Shown here piece by piece: positions 1 to 6,940 of a DNA stretch of 12,122 nt. A program made the translations under genes and the position numbers. Within the stretch, counting starts at the first letter, position 1. Each line of letters opens with the position of its first letter. Below the pieces are notes generated by a model. It was not told the origin of the DNA. It saw only the letters and a program-made list of their open reading frames with translations, and searched no databases. The DNA comes from an uncultured Lachnobacterium sp. (GTDB taxonomy: Bacteria; Bacillota; Clostridia; Lachnospirales; Lachnospiraceae), in assembly GCA_900548765.1 (NCBI GenBank), contig URLU01000052.1:1-12122 (forward strand), read 5' to 3'.

Positions 1-147
1 GCGATATCACTTGAGAGCCAGAAGCAGATTATGGATGAGATTAACCAGAGGGGCAGGTTCAAAAATATATTAATGGAGTGCTGCTCTGTGTCAAATGCAT
101 GTTATGCGGGACTGGGAACAATTGCGGTGGCATATCTTAAGTATTAA
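1..147 (+). CDS. C-terminal end of an unidentified protein (partial)
   Basis: Reading frame 1 is open from the left edge to a TAA at 145-147 and gives 48 residues, beginning AISLESQKQI and ending IAVAYLKY. The tail has a short alanine/glycine-rich, probably helical stretch (NACYAGLGTIAVAYL) and two adjacent cysteines (ECC). No domain can be recognised from this fragment and I assign no function. It ends 29 nt before the greA start and lies on the same strand, so it is probably co-transcribed with greA. The codon use looks like its neighbours and the frame carries no internal stop, which supports a real gene. Confidence 0.6.
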   Translation, partial: AISLESQKQIMDEINQRGRFKNILMECCSVSNACYAGLGTIAVAYLKY

Positions 148-176
148 AATATAGAAAAGGAAAAGAGAAGTTAGCA

Positions 177-680
177 ATGCATGATGAATTAACACAAAAT
201 GACATAAAGAAAATGGAGGAGGAAATCGAGTACAGAAAGCTTGTGGTCAGGAAACAGGCACTTGAGGATGTGAAGACAGCCAGAGCGCAGGGAGATTTGA
301 GTGAGAACTTCGAATATAAGGCTGCCAAGCAGTTCAAGAACCAGAATGAGAGCAGAATCAGGTACTTAGAGAAGATGGTAAAGACAGCTGTCATTATATC
401 TGATGAGTCAAAGGCTGACGAGGTCGGAATGTTTAACACTGTGGATGTCTACTTTGAGGATGATGACGAGATAGAGACCTACAAGATTGTAACTACAGTC
501 AGAGGTAATTCCTTAAAGAACCTGATAAGCAAGGAATCTCCACTGGGAGCAGCCATCTATGGACACAAGGTGGGTGACAGATGTGAGGTGAAGGTCAGGG
601 ATGACTATTCTTATTTTGTGGTGATTAAAAAGATTGAAAATACAGTTGATGATGGAAGCGATGAACTGAGAAAATTTTAG
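177..680 (+). CDS. greA: Transcription elongation factor, GreA/GreB family
   Basis: GreA binds the secondary channel of RNA polymerase and stimulates cleavage of backtracked transcripts, rescuing stalled complexes. The 167-residue protein has the family layout: an N-terminal antiparallel coiled coil (about residues 5-75) and a C-terminal FKBP-like domain (about 80-155). The signature at the coiled-coil tip is clear, ARAQGDLSENFEY, with acidic residues D40 and E43 matching the catalytic tip pair known from E. coli GreA (D41/E44). The C-terminal stretch SPLGAAIYGHKVGD matches the conserved SPxxxAxxGxxVGD region of GreA. It is slightly longer than the usual 155-160 residues because of an acidic tail (VDDGSDELRKF). 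A purine-rich stretch at about 156-170 serves as ribosome binding site. The next gene begins 15 nt downstream, suggesting an operon. The family call is secure. It could be a paralogue rather than the organism's only GreA. Confidence 0.93.
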   Translation: MHDELTQNDIKKMEEEIEYRKLVVRKQALEDVKTARAQGDLSENFEYKAAKQFKNQNESRIRYLEKMVKTAVIISDESKADEVGMFNTVDVYFEDDDEIETYKIVTTVRGNSLKNLISKESPLGAAIYGHKVGDRCEVKVRDDYSYFVVIKKIENTVDDGSDELRKF

Positions 681-695
681 AAAGAGGATTGTTTG

Positions 696-1064
696 ATGGC
701 TAAGAAGAATCTTGCTGGACAAATTAATATGTTTGATGTTTTCAGAGATCTGGAGAAGAACGCGGAGACTTCCGGAAAGGTGGAGATGGTGTCACTGATG
801 CCGGAATCGGAGGTGGCAGCCGAAGATGATAAAAAGCTTAAATCTGATAAATTAAATAGCACCGGGATAAAGAATAAATCAGACACTGCTATGCACAGAG
901 AAAAGCGTGACGCAGATGGCGATATAGTTGCGGAGATTTCCTATATCAACTATAATAAGGTTCTCATAAGACGAAAAGGACACGAGGATATACTAAAGTC
1001 ATTTGACAATTCCTATGATGCCGTGGACTACTATGTGGCAAATATGAGACTGGATAATTTTTAA
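696..1064 (+). CDS. Small acidic protein of unknown function with a possible sliding-clamp-binding motif
   Basis: I do not recognise a family for this 122-residue protein. The ATG at 696 is chosen over the TTG directly before it (693) because AGAGGA at about 683-688 sits about 7 nt upstream of the ATG. The N-terminus reads MAKKNLAGQINMFDVF. Residues 9-13 (QINMF) resemble the bacterial beta-clamp-binding peptide, whose consensus is QL(S/D)LF. A charged, probably disordered linker follows (about 25-70, rich in K, D, E and S). The C-terminal section (about 72-122) looks folded, with two predicted strands (DIVAEISYINYNKVLIRR) and a helix ending VDYYVANMRLDNF. There is no signal peptide or membrane segment, so it is probably cytoplasmic. 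It lies between greA and the sortase with short gaps, so it is probably in the same transcript. Confidence 0.8.
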   Translation: MAKKNLAGQINMFDVFRDLEKNAETSGKVEMVSLMPESEVAAEDDKKLKSDKLNSTGIKNKSDTAMHREKRDADGDIVAEISYINYNKVLIRRKGHEDILKSFDNSYDAVDYYVANMRLDNF

Positions 1065-1088
1065 TATACATATATGGAGAATGACAAA

Positions 1089-1910
1089 ATGGAAGAAAAG
1101 AATGAGAAAAAGAAGCTGGACCCGGTGATGCTTGTCTGCTTTATAATAGGGATTGCACTTATCATTTTTGCCGCAGTAAAGCTGTTTTCAATCTGGCAGG
1201 GCTATAAGGTGTCGGAGGATGAGTACAAGAAAATAGCAGATACCTATGTGGATGTAAATAAGGATGCCGACATTGGTGATGACACAGAGGACACACCTTG
1301 GTATGAGCTTGCAAAGGTTGATATAAAGGGGCTTCAAGAGCAGAATCCTGATGTCTGCGGATATATTTTATTTGAGAACGAGGATATAAGCTATCCTGTT
1401 CTGCATGCGTCTGACAATGACTATTATCTGCACAGAACACTGGAAAAAACAGAGGCAAAGGCCGGTTCAATCTTTATGGAATGTGCTAATGACTCTGCCT
1501 TTGAGGATTCCCATACAATTGTATACGGGCATAACATGAAAAATCTGAGCATGTTTGGTAAGCTCAGGTATTACAGAACTGATAATGATTACTATGCTGA
1601 CCATCAGTATTTTCAGATATTTGTAGATGGTGCAGTCTACAGATACCAGATATATGCCTACAAGGTGGTAGAGGATGGTGCTTATATCTATAAGACATAT
1701 TATGACGGCAGTGATGATTTCGCTGAATTTGCAAATAAGATTGGAGCAGATTCAAGCCGCAATACCGGAATTGAGATTAATCCGGATGACAAGGTGATTA
1801 CACTGTCTACATGTACTGGAAATGATGAGGAAAGGTTTACAGTATCGGCAGTTCGTGTGGACGAGCACCATTATGGTGATGAGGCAGTCATATCAACAGA
1901 AGGAGAATAA
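1089..1910 (+). CDS. srtB: Class B sortase, membrane-anchored cysteine transpeptidase
   Basis: Sortases cleave a C-terminal sorting motif on secreted proteins and join them to the cell wall or to pilin subunits. From ATG 1089 the protein has 273 residues. It has a lysine-rich cytoplasmic N-terminus, one membrane segment (about residues 12-36, VMLVCFIIGIALIIFAA), a linker, and the catalytic domain on the outside. The three active-site residues are visible: His148 in YGHNM, Cys242 in TLSTC and Arg249 in ERF. YGHNM plus TLSTCTG and the length fit class B, which in clostridia often anchors surface proteins. An ATG also exists at 1074, but GGAGA at 1076-1080 overlaps it and is well spaced (8 nt) for 1089, while nothing like a ribosome binding site precedes 1074. 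No LPxTG/NPxTN-type substrate is encoded in the window. The downstream gene starts 4 nt after the stop, with its ribosome binding site inside the sortase 3' end. Confidence 0.92.
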   Translation: MEEKNEKKKLDPVMLVCFIIGIALIIFAAVKLFSIWQGYKVSEDEYKKIADTYVDVNKDADIGDDTEDTPWYELAKVDIKGLQEQNPDVCGYILFENEDISYPVLHASDNDYYLHRTLEKTEAKAGSIFMECANDSAFEDSHTIVYGHNMKNLSMFGKLRYYRTDNDYYADHQYFQIFVDGAVYRYQIYAYKVVEDGAYIYKTYYDGSDDFAEFANKIGADSSRNTGIEINPDDKVITLSTCTGNDEERFTVSAVRVDEHHYGDEAVISTEGE

Positions 1911-1914
1911 CAAA

Positions 1915-2364
1915 ATGAGTAAAGAACAGTCATTGATGCATGAATTAAGAGATATGATAAAGGACACAAAGGCTGGCAGACTGGACTGGAAGCTGCAGTG
2001 CCAGACCACAGAGTACAATGATGAAAGCGAAAAACCAACTATAGTCGAGGACGACATAAAATGGATAGTGGATGAGTGCTATGTGTCATATGAGTGTGAA
2101 TACAAGGGTGAGACATTTCTCATGATCAGCTACGAGATGATTCATACAGCAGGAGACAAGAAAAATACAACAAATCTGGTATTTCTTCCACCACTGGGAA
2201 TCAGATATTTTGATATAAATGTTTTGATGCCTTATGCTGTGGAGGCTGACAGCGTGCTCCTATATGAGGTTAATCAGTTGTGGCTGACCCTGCTTGAGAT
2301 GCATAAGGGGCATAGTGAGCATGTGGTCCTGGATGCCAGCCCTAGGGAGCTTGTGATAGAGTAA
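1915..2364 (+). CDS. Hypothetical cytoplasmic protein, 149 residues
   Basis: No family is recognised. The start at 1915 has AGGAG at 1901-1905, inside the last codons of the sortase, giving a 9-nt spacer and suggesting translational coupling. The frame stays open upstream but only through sortase coding sequence. The N-terminal helix (MSKEQSLMHELRDMIKDTKAG) leads to a segment rich in acidic and aromatic residues (WIVDECYVSYECEYKG), then strands and a hydrophobic core with FLPPLGIRYFDINVLMPY. The C-terminus is a helix plus tail (LWLTLLEMHKGH to LVIE). There is no signal peptide or transmembrane segment, so despite its sortase neighbour it is unlikely to be a sortase substrate. The dense packing and normal codon use support a real gene. 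Confidence 0.82.
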   Translation: MSKEQSLMHELRDMIKDTKAGRLDWKLQCQTTEYNDESEKPTIVEDDIKWIVDECYVSYECEYKGETFLMISYEMIHTAGDKKNTTNLVFLPPLGIRYFDINVLMPYAVEADSVLLYEVNQLWLTLLEMHKGHSEHVVLDASPRELVIE

Positions 2365-2370
2365 GATAAA

Positions 2371-2390
2371 AGGAGGGCATGAGCCTTCCT
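2371..2390 (+). other. Hairpin containing a Shine-Dalgarno sequence and an ATG, after the 149-residue gene
   Basis: AGGAGGGC (2371-2378) pairs with GCCTTCCT (2383-2390) as an 8-bp stem with one G-T wobble and an ATGA loop, 6 nt after the preceding stop codon. It could help end or protect the upstream transcript, but the following bases (gaatttgaaa) are not a run of T, so it is not a standard intrinsic terminator. The same bases hold a strong Shine-Dalgarno sequence and an ATG at 2379 opening a 21-codon frame to TAG 2442-2444. That spacing is only 2 nt, too short for good initiation, and the hairpin would hide it. The rest of the gap up to 2510 shows no convincing gene or terminator. Confidence 0.45.
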
Positions 2391-2510
2391 GAATTTGAAA
2401 AGGCAATGGAAGCTGCTGGATATAAAATTCCGGCACATGCTTAGAATGGTAATATATCAAAAGAGGCTATAAGTTAATAGATGAAGCGGATGAAGCAGGA
2501 AATTATATTG

Positions 2511-3797
2511 TCAGTCTCTAACCAGCTTCCTGACATCCGCAATACTCAAATCCAGCGCATCCGCAATTTTCCTCAAATCCTCAAATTCAAGCTTAGCTTT
2601 TACGACATTTTTCCCAGTACTGGTTTTTCTTCTCACAATCCCAACATCTGTATGAATTTCTTCAAAAGCAGAGTTTAGCTTCGCGCGTGTATAATCTGCA
2701 TACCTCACACCCCTTGTAGTAGTGTGCTTAAATATCAAGTCTGTAAACTTATCCCTATCCTCTTTCTTGCAGAGACAGCTCAGCATAACAGCGGGTCTGT
2801 TTTTCTTCATATATATTGGTGCGAAAAATACATCCAGAGCACCAGCTTCCAGCAGGATATCCATAGCATAGCCCAGCTCCTCACCGGTCATATCATCCAG
2901 ATTGCATGAGATTTCAAGAATCTCATCTGCTGTATAACCATTTGATTTATCCATATTTTGTTCAGTATATTTTTCTCCCATAAAAACGCGCACTGCATTT
3001 GCTGTGTCAAACTGCTTGTTTCCGATTCCGTACCCTGTATTTTGAATCGCCATTGGAGGCATGTTTGAAAATGAGCTGGCAAAATATTTTAAAATCGCTG
3101 CACCGGTTGGAGTGCAAAGCTCTGAATTTATATTGCCGGTATAATAAGGAATGCTTTTTAAGATTTCTGCTGTAGCAGGGGCTGGCACAGGCAATATGCC
3201 GTGGGCACATTTTACAGTTCCGTTTCCTACATGGATAGGACTGCATATTATCTGGTCTGGTTTGAGGTAGTGGAAGAGCAGACAGCAGCCCACCACGTCT
3301 GCCATGGCATCCAGGGAGCCAACCTCGTGAAAATGGATATTTTCGAGGGTGGAGTTGTGGACGTGAGCCTCGGCGTTGCCGATTATTTCGTATATTTTTT
3401 TTGCGGTTGTTTTTACTTCATCATCTATATGAAGATGTTCGATAATATGCCTGACTGATTGATAGCTGTAATGATGATGCTCATGGCTGTGCCCATGATG
3501 AATTGTGTTTTCGTGATGGTTATGCTTATGGCAATCTGCGTGTACATCATGGTCTGAAACTTTGTAATCATCAATGTGGTCACAGCCCTCCTCAGTGTTA
3601 TGGACCAGCACATGTATATGTGTCCCGTTTATCCCACAAGTACTCTTAGCCTCAGGCTGTATCTGCACATCATTTCCAAAGACCGAATTCATAGTATCTA
3701 CAAATTTTTTTTTCTGAGTATCTGATAAAAGCTCATACAGGGCAGACATGAGCATATCGCCGGCTGCACCCATTTTACATTCAATATATAAAAGCAT
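2511..3797 (-). CDS. larC: Nickel-pincer cofactor biosynthesis protein LarC (nickel insertion), full length
   Basis: LarC is the CTP-dependent cyclometallase that inserts nickel into the pyridinium dithiocarboxylate mononucleotide precursor, completing the cofactor of LarA-type lactate racemases and related epimerases. The product has 428 residues. The family N-terminus YIECKMGAAGDM is at residues 5-15, FHEVGSLDAMADVVG at about 156-170, TPTGAAIL at about 229-236, and the C-terminal domain motif NLDDMTGEE near 299-307. A histidine-rich stretch (about residues 74-109 with 14 His, including HGHSHEHHH) is a likely nickel-binding or storage region. The start at 3797 is an ATG preceded by GAGG with a 7-nt spacer. 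The frame extends to a TTG at 3812, but that codon lies upstream of the ribosome binding site. In Lactobacillus plantarum larC is split and needs a frameshift; here both halves form one continuous frame. No larA, larB or larE lies in the window. Confidence 0.93.
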   Translation of the reverse strand: MLLYIECKMGAAGDMLMSALYELLSDTQKKKFVDTMNSVFGNDVQIQPEAKSTCGINGTHIHVLVHNTEEGCDHIDDYKVSDHDVHADCHKHNHHENTIHHGHSHEHHHYSYQSVRHIIEHLHIDDEVKTTAKKIYEIIGNAEAHVHNSTLENIHFHEVGSLDAMADVVGCCLLFHYLKPDQIICSPIHVGNGTVKCAHGILPVPAPATAEILKSIPYYTGNINSELCTPTGAAILKYFASSFSNMPPMAIQNTGYGIGNKQFDTANAVRVFMGEKYTEQNMDKSNGYTADEILEISCNLDDMTGEELGYAMDILLEAGALDVFFAPIYMKKNRPAVMLSCLCKKEDRDKFTDLIFKHTTTRGVRYADYTRAKLNSAFEEIHTDVGIVRRKTSTGKNVVKAKLEFEDLRKIADALDLSIADVRKLVRD

Positions 3798-3837
3798 GAT
3801 ATTACCTCGCAAATCATTAGTTTTAACCTATAAAATG

Positions 3838-3866
3838 ATTATACATTACAATAGATTGTTTGTCTC
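3838..3866 (-). promoter_or_regulatory. Probable larC promoter
   Basis: On the minus strand a perfect TATAAT (plus-strand ATTATA, 3838-3843) lies 17 nt from GAGACA (plus-strand TGTCTC, 3861-3866), a 4-of-6 match to the -35 consensus. This would start transcription roughly 30 nt upstream of the larC ATG at 3797. The -10 element is convincing and the -35 is moderate. No repeat like those around the rightward promoter overlaps it directly. Confidence 0.5.
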
Positions 3867-3875
3867 GGCAATATG

Positions 3876-3901
3876 CACAAAAACTAGAATCCATTTTTGT
3901 G
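3876..3901. repeat. Inverted repeat between larC and the TetR gene
   Basis: CACAAAAA (3876-3883) and TTTTTGTG (3894-3901) form an exact 8-bp inverted repeat with a 10-nt centre. It lies just upstream of both divergent promoters and its right arm touches the first GAAACT element. It could be an operator or a weak hairpin. Its T-run falls inside the arm rather than after the stem, and the genes flanking it diverge, so a terminator role is unlikely. Confidence 0.45.
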
Positions 3902-3978
3902 AAACTGAATTATTGAAAATAGTTTCCATCCTTGTTAGAATGAAAATGTGGAAACTGAACAAAATAAATGGGTTTCCA
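3901..3978. promoter_or_regulatory. Array of GTTTCCA/TGGAAAC half-sites, candidate TetR operators
   Basis: Four related elements occur: GAAACT (3901-3906), AGTTTCCA (3921-3928), TGGAAACT (3949-3956) and GTTTCCA (3972-3978), alternating in orientation. AGTTTCCA and TGGAAACT are exact 8-bp inverted repeats. The first pair, GAAACT/AGTTTC, is also an exact inverted repeat. GAAACTGAA occurs twice (3901-3909 and 3951-3959), exactly 50 bp apart. The elements flank and interleave with the -35 and -10 boxes of the promoter driving the TetR gene, as expected for an autoregulated repressor. That the adjacent TetR protein binds here is inferred. Confidence 0.6.
3913..3941 (+). promoter_or_regulatory. Probable sigma-A promoter of the TetR/galactosidase operon
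   Basis: TTGAAA (3913-3918) and TAGAAT (3936-3941) are separated by an ideal 17-nt spacer, each matching 5 of 6 consensus bases. The predicted start point near 3948 gives a leader of about 55 nt before the ATG at 4005. One operator-like half-site lies inside the spacer and another directly over the predicted start point, so a bound repressor would block polymerase. Confidence 0.65.
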
Positions 3979-4004
3979 AGAATATAGAGAAAGATGGTAA
4001 ACAA

Positions 4005-4565
4005 ATGAATAATAAAGAGAAAATTTTAGAGGCTACCATTAAAGTTTTTAATAGAAAAGGTCTTAAATTTACAATGGACGATATCGCTTCCGAGCTTTCC
4101 ATGAGTAAAAAGACTATATATACAGTTTTCAGAGACAAGGAGTCAATGTTTTTTGCAATGGTTGACTACTGTTTTGACAAAATCAAGGAGAGCGAGAGTG
4201 AGATATTAAGTGACGATTCACTTTCTACAGTTGAAAAAATCAGAGGTGTGCTTGCGGTACTGCCATCAGGCTACAAGGACGTGGATTTTAGACAACTTTA
4301 TACCCTTAAGGACAAGTACCCTAATACATATTCCCGCGTGGAGGAGAGACTTGAGACTGGCTGGGAGAAAACAATCGCCCTTATCAATCAGGGAATAGAA
4401 GAGGGCAGTATCAGACCGGTAAATGTGAATCTGCTCAAGAGCATGCTTGAAGCCACAATTGAGCAGTTTTTCCAGAGAGACATACTGATACGAAACCAGA
4501 TTAGCTACGCTGAGGCACTGGAAGAAGTGGTAAACATACTTGTTGATGGCATTGTAAAGAGGTAA
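4005..4565 (+). CDS. TetR/AcrR-family transcriptional regulator
   Basis: A 186-residue protein of typical TetR size. The N-terminal DNA-binding domain is clear: helix 1 (KEKILEATIKVFNRKG, residues 4-19), then the helix-turn-helix TMDDIASELSMSKKTIYTVF (23-42) and the conserved FRDKESMF that opens helix 4. The C-terminal part (about 55-186) is all-helical and would carry the ligand-binding and dimer surface; such domains vary too much to predict the ligand. The frame can be extended to a GTG at 3948, but that lies at the predicted transcription start, so the ATG at 4005 with AAGATGG at 3991-3997 is preferred. The gene is first in the operon and ends 5 nt before the GH2 gene, so it probably regulates the galactosidases, transporter and itself. 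Repression is the usual mode for the family; the ligand is unknown. Confidence 0.9.
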   Translation: MNNKEKILEATIKVFNRKGLKFTMDDIASELSMSKKTIYTVFRDKESMFFAMVDYCFDKIKESESEILSDDSLSTVEKIRGVLAVLPSGYKDVDFRQLYTLKDKYPNTYSRVEERLETGWEKTIALINQGIEEGSIRPVNVNLLKSMLEATIEQFFQRDILIRNQISYAEALEEVVNILVDGIVKR

Positions 4566-4570
4566 TAGAC

Positions 4571-6940
4571 ATGGCTAGAATATATTTGAACGACAACTGG
4601 AGTTTTTATGAGGACGCTGCTAATCCTAAGGAGGCTGTAGAGGTCAGAATTCCTCACACTACCAGGGAAGTGCCTTACAATTATTTTGATGAGAGGGAGT
4701 ACCAGATGCTTTGCCTGTATAGGAAAAATATCTATGCTGACAGGGCATGGCAGGGAAAGACTATCCTTGTCACCTTTGACGGCATAGCCCACTCGGCAGA
4801 GGTCAGCTTAAACGGCAAAAAGCTTGCTGAGCACCACTGCGGATATACAGCTTTTACAGTTGATTTGACAGATGGGCTAAGGTTTGGTGAAGATAATCTG
4901 CTGGAGGTAAAAGTAGACAGCAGGGAAAACCAGAATGTGCCGCCATTTGGCTTTGTAATTGACTATATGACTTTTGGTGGAATCTACAGGGACGTATATC
5001 TGGAGGTGAGAAACAAGGAGCATATAGCAGATGCCTTTCTCGTCTCAAAGGACGTGGATGTGCTTGCAGGCAAGGCTGTATTAGAAAGTCAGATTAGCTT
5101 GTCGGTGGATGACTTTACAGATGGAAAATATGAGCTGTCCCAGAAGCTTGATGGAGAAGAAATAGTACACGCTGCGGTATCTAATAAGGCTTTTACAGTA
5201 GTTTCAGACCTGATGGATGCAGACCTCTGGGATGTGGATTCACCAACCCTCTACCATGTGACAACAGAGCTTATAAAGGATGGTCAGGTGATTGACAGCA
5301 CAGACACCAGATTTGGTTTTAGAAAAATAGACTTTAAGGCAGATGGTTTTTATTTAAATGACAGAAAAGTCAAGCTTAGAGGCTTAAACAGGCACCAGAG
5401 CTATCCATATGTGGGATATGCGATGCCGGAGTCAATGCAGAGATACGATGCTGATATTCTCAAAAATGAACTGGGCTGTAATGCAGTTAGAACATCCCAT
5501 TATCCACAGTCACACTATTTCATAGACAGATGTGATGAGCTGGGACTTCTGGTCTTTATGGAATTTCCGGGCTGGCAGTACATAGGTGATGCTGAATGGA
5601 AGGAGCAGGCGGTCACCAATGTGCGCGAGATGGTTGAACAGTACAGAAATCATCCGTCCATATTCCTGTGGGGTGTCCGGATCAACGAGTCAGGGGATGA
5701 TGATGAGTTTTATAAGAAAACCAATGCGGTCGCCCATGAGCTTGACCCATCAAGGCCTACGGGTGGAGTGAGATGCTTTAAAAAGAGTCATTTATTCGAG
5801 GATGTCTATACCTACAATGACTTTTTACACAATGGCAGGACACCGGGTTGTGAACCAAAGGCAAAGGTCACATCTGATATGAGTAAGGGTTATCTCATAA
5901 GCGAGTACAACGGGCACATGTATCCTACTAAGGCATTTGACTGGGAGGAACATCGTGTGGAGCATATGTTAAGACATGCAAATGTACTGGAGGCAGTGGC
6001 AGGACAGGAGGATATAGCAGGAAGCTTTGGCTGGTGTATGTTTGACTACAATACCCACAAGGACTTTGGAAGTGGAGACAGAATCTGTTATCACGGTGTT
6101 ATGGATATGTTTAGAAATCCCAAGCTGGCATCCCTTATATATGCTTGTCAGGCAGACAAGGATGACATACTGGAGCTTAGCTCTTCAATGGATATAGGCG
6201 AGCATCCTGGCTGTAACAGAGGATTTACCTATATCATTACCAATGCTGACTCTGTAAAAATGTATAAAAATGACATCTTTATCAAAGAGTATAGGGCAGA
6301 GGATTCAGCCTACAAAAATCTGAAGCATGGACCAATTGTGATAGATGATTTTATAGGTGACCAGATTCATAAGAATGAGAACTTTAAGAAGGAACAAGCT
6401 AATATTATTAAAACAGGATTAAATTATACTGCTACACACGGATACGACTATCCTTTAAAAATTAAACTGTCCCTGTTAAAGTGCATTATCAAGTATCATA
6501 TGAAGCCGGAAGATGCAGTTGCACTTTACAATAAATATGTAGGTGACTGGGGCGGTACTTCCACAGTATATCGCTTTGATGCATATAAGAATGGCAAAAA
6601 AGTTAAATCTATAATTAAGAAACCTATGACAATGATGCATTATGAGACCAGAGTTTCATCTGATAAGCTGATAGAGAAAAATACCTATGATGTGGCAGAG
6701 GTGAGAGTCAGAGCGGTTGATGAGAATGGAAACCAGATGTATTTCTACAATGAGCCACTTAAGCTTACCACAGAGGGACCAATTGAGATAATCGGTTCAG
6801 ACCTTGTATCGTTTAAAGGCGGCATGACAGGAATCTATGTGAGGACAAGTGGTGAAGCCGGGGCAGCAAAGCTTGTCATAGAAAACGGACAGCTGGGAAG
6901 ACAGGTGGTTGAGTTTAATGTTGAAATAGCTGATGTCTAA
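4571..6940 (+). CDS. Glycoside hydrolase family 2, probable cytoplasmic beta-galactosidase
   Basis: A 789-residue retaining glycosidase. Its order is: GH2 sugar-binding jelly roll (about residues 1-148, with VTFDGIAHSAEVSLNGK and FGGIYRDVYLEV), immunoglobulin-like domain (about 150-252), and TIM barrel (about 255-525, opening with FYLNDRKVKLRGLNRHQSYP). The acid/base is Glu373 in WGVRINES and the nucleophile Glu445 in YLISEYNGH. A C-terminal part of about 260 residues includes a helical insert (about 595-660) and a beta-rich end. The glucuronidase-specific NxK motif expected just before the MDMFRNPK segment is absent (the sequence there is CYHGV), which argues against a beta-glucuronidase. 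There is no signal peptide, so it acts on imported sugar. AAAGAGG at 4556-4562, inside the end of the TetR gene, is its ribosome binding site. Beta-galactosidase is the best guess given the GH36 and melibiose-type neighbours, but other beta-glycosides are possible. Confidence 0.88.
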   Translation: MARIYLNDNWSFYEDAANPKEAVEVRIPHTTREVPYNYFDEREYQMLCLYRKNIYADRAWQGKTILVTFDGIAHSAEVSLNGKKLAEHHCGYTAFTVDLTDGLRFGEDNLLEVKVDSRENQNVPPFGFVIDYMTFGGIYRDVYLEVRNKEHIADAFLVSKDVDVLAGKAVLESQISLSVDDFTDGKYELSQKLDGEEIVHAAVSNKAFTVVSDLMDADLWDVDSPTLYHVTTELIKDGQVIDSTDTRFGFRKIDFKADGFYLNDRKVKLRGLNRHQSYPYVGYAMPESMQRYDADILKNELGCNAVRTSHYPQSHYFIDRCDELGLLVFMEFPGWQYIGDAEWKEQAVTNVREMVEQYRNHPSIFLWGVRINESGDDDEFYKKTNAVAHELDPSRPTGGVRCFKKSHLFEDVYTYNDFLHNGRTPGCEPKAKVTSDMSKGYLISEYNGHMYPTKAFDWEEHRVEHMLRHANVLEAVAGQEDIAGSFGWCMFDYNTHKDFGSGDRICYHGVMDMFRNPKLASLIYACQADKDDILELSSSMDIGEHPGCNRGFTYIITNADSVKMYKNDIFIKEYRAEDSAYKNLKHGPIVIDDFIGDQIHKNENFKKEQANIIKTGLNYTATHGYDYPLKIKLSLLKCIIKYHMKPEDAVALYNKYVGDWGGTSTVYRFDAYKNGKKVKSIIKKPMTMMHYETRVSSDKLIEKNTYDVAEVRVRAVDENGNQMYFYNEPLKLTTEGPIEIIGSDLVSFKGGMTGIYVRTSGEAGAAKLVIENGQLGRQVVEFNVEIADV

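Noticed and set aside
1822..1914. 31-residue upstream extension of the 149-residue protein
   Set aside because: It lies wholly within sortase coding sequence in another frame, while ATG 1915 has a well-placed ribosome binding site.
2379..2444. 21-codon open frame with a strong Shine-Dalgarno sequence
   Set aside because: The spacer from GGAGG to ATG is only 2 nt and both lie in a hairpin, so I did not list it as a gene; it is kept as a finding.
3948..4004. GTG-initiated N-terminal extension of the TetR regulator
   Set aside because: The GTG sits at the predicted transcription start and inside an operator-like repeat, and the extension lacks family similarity.
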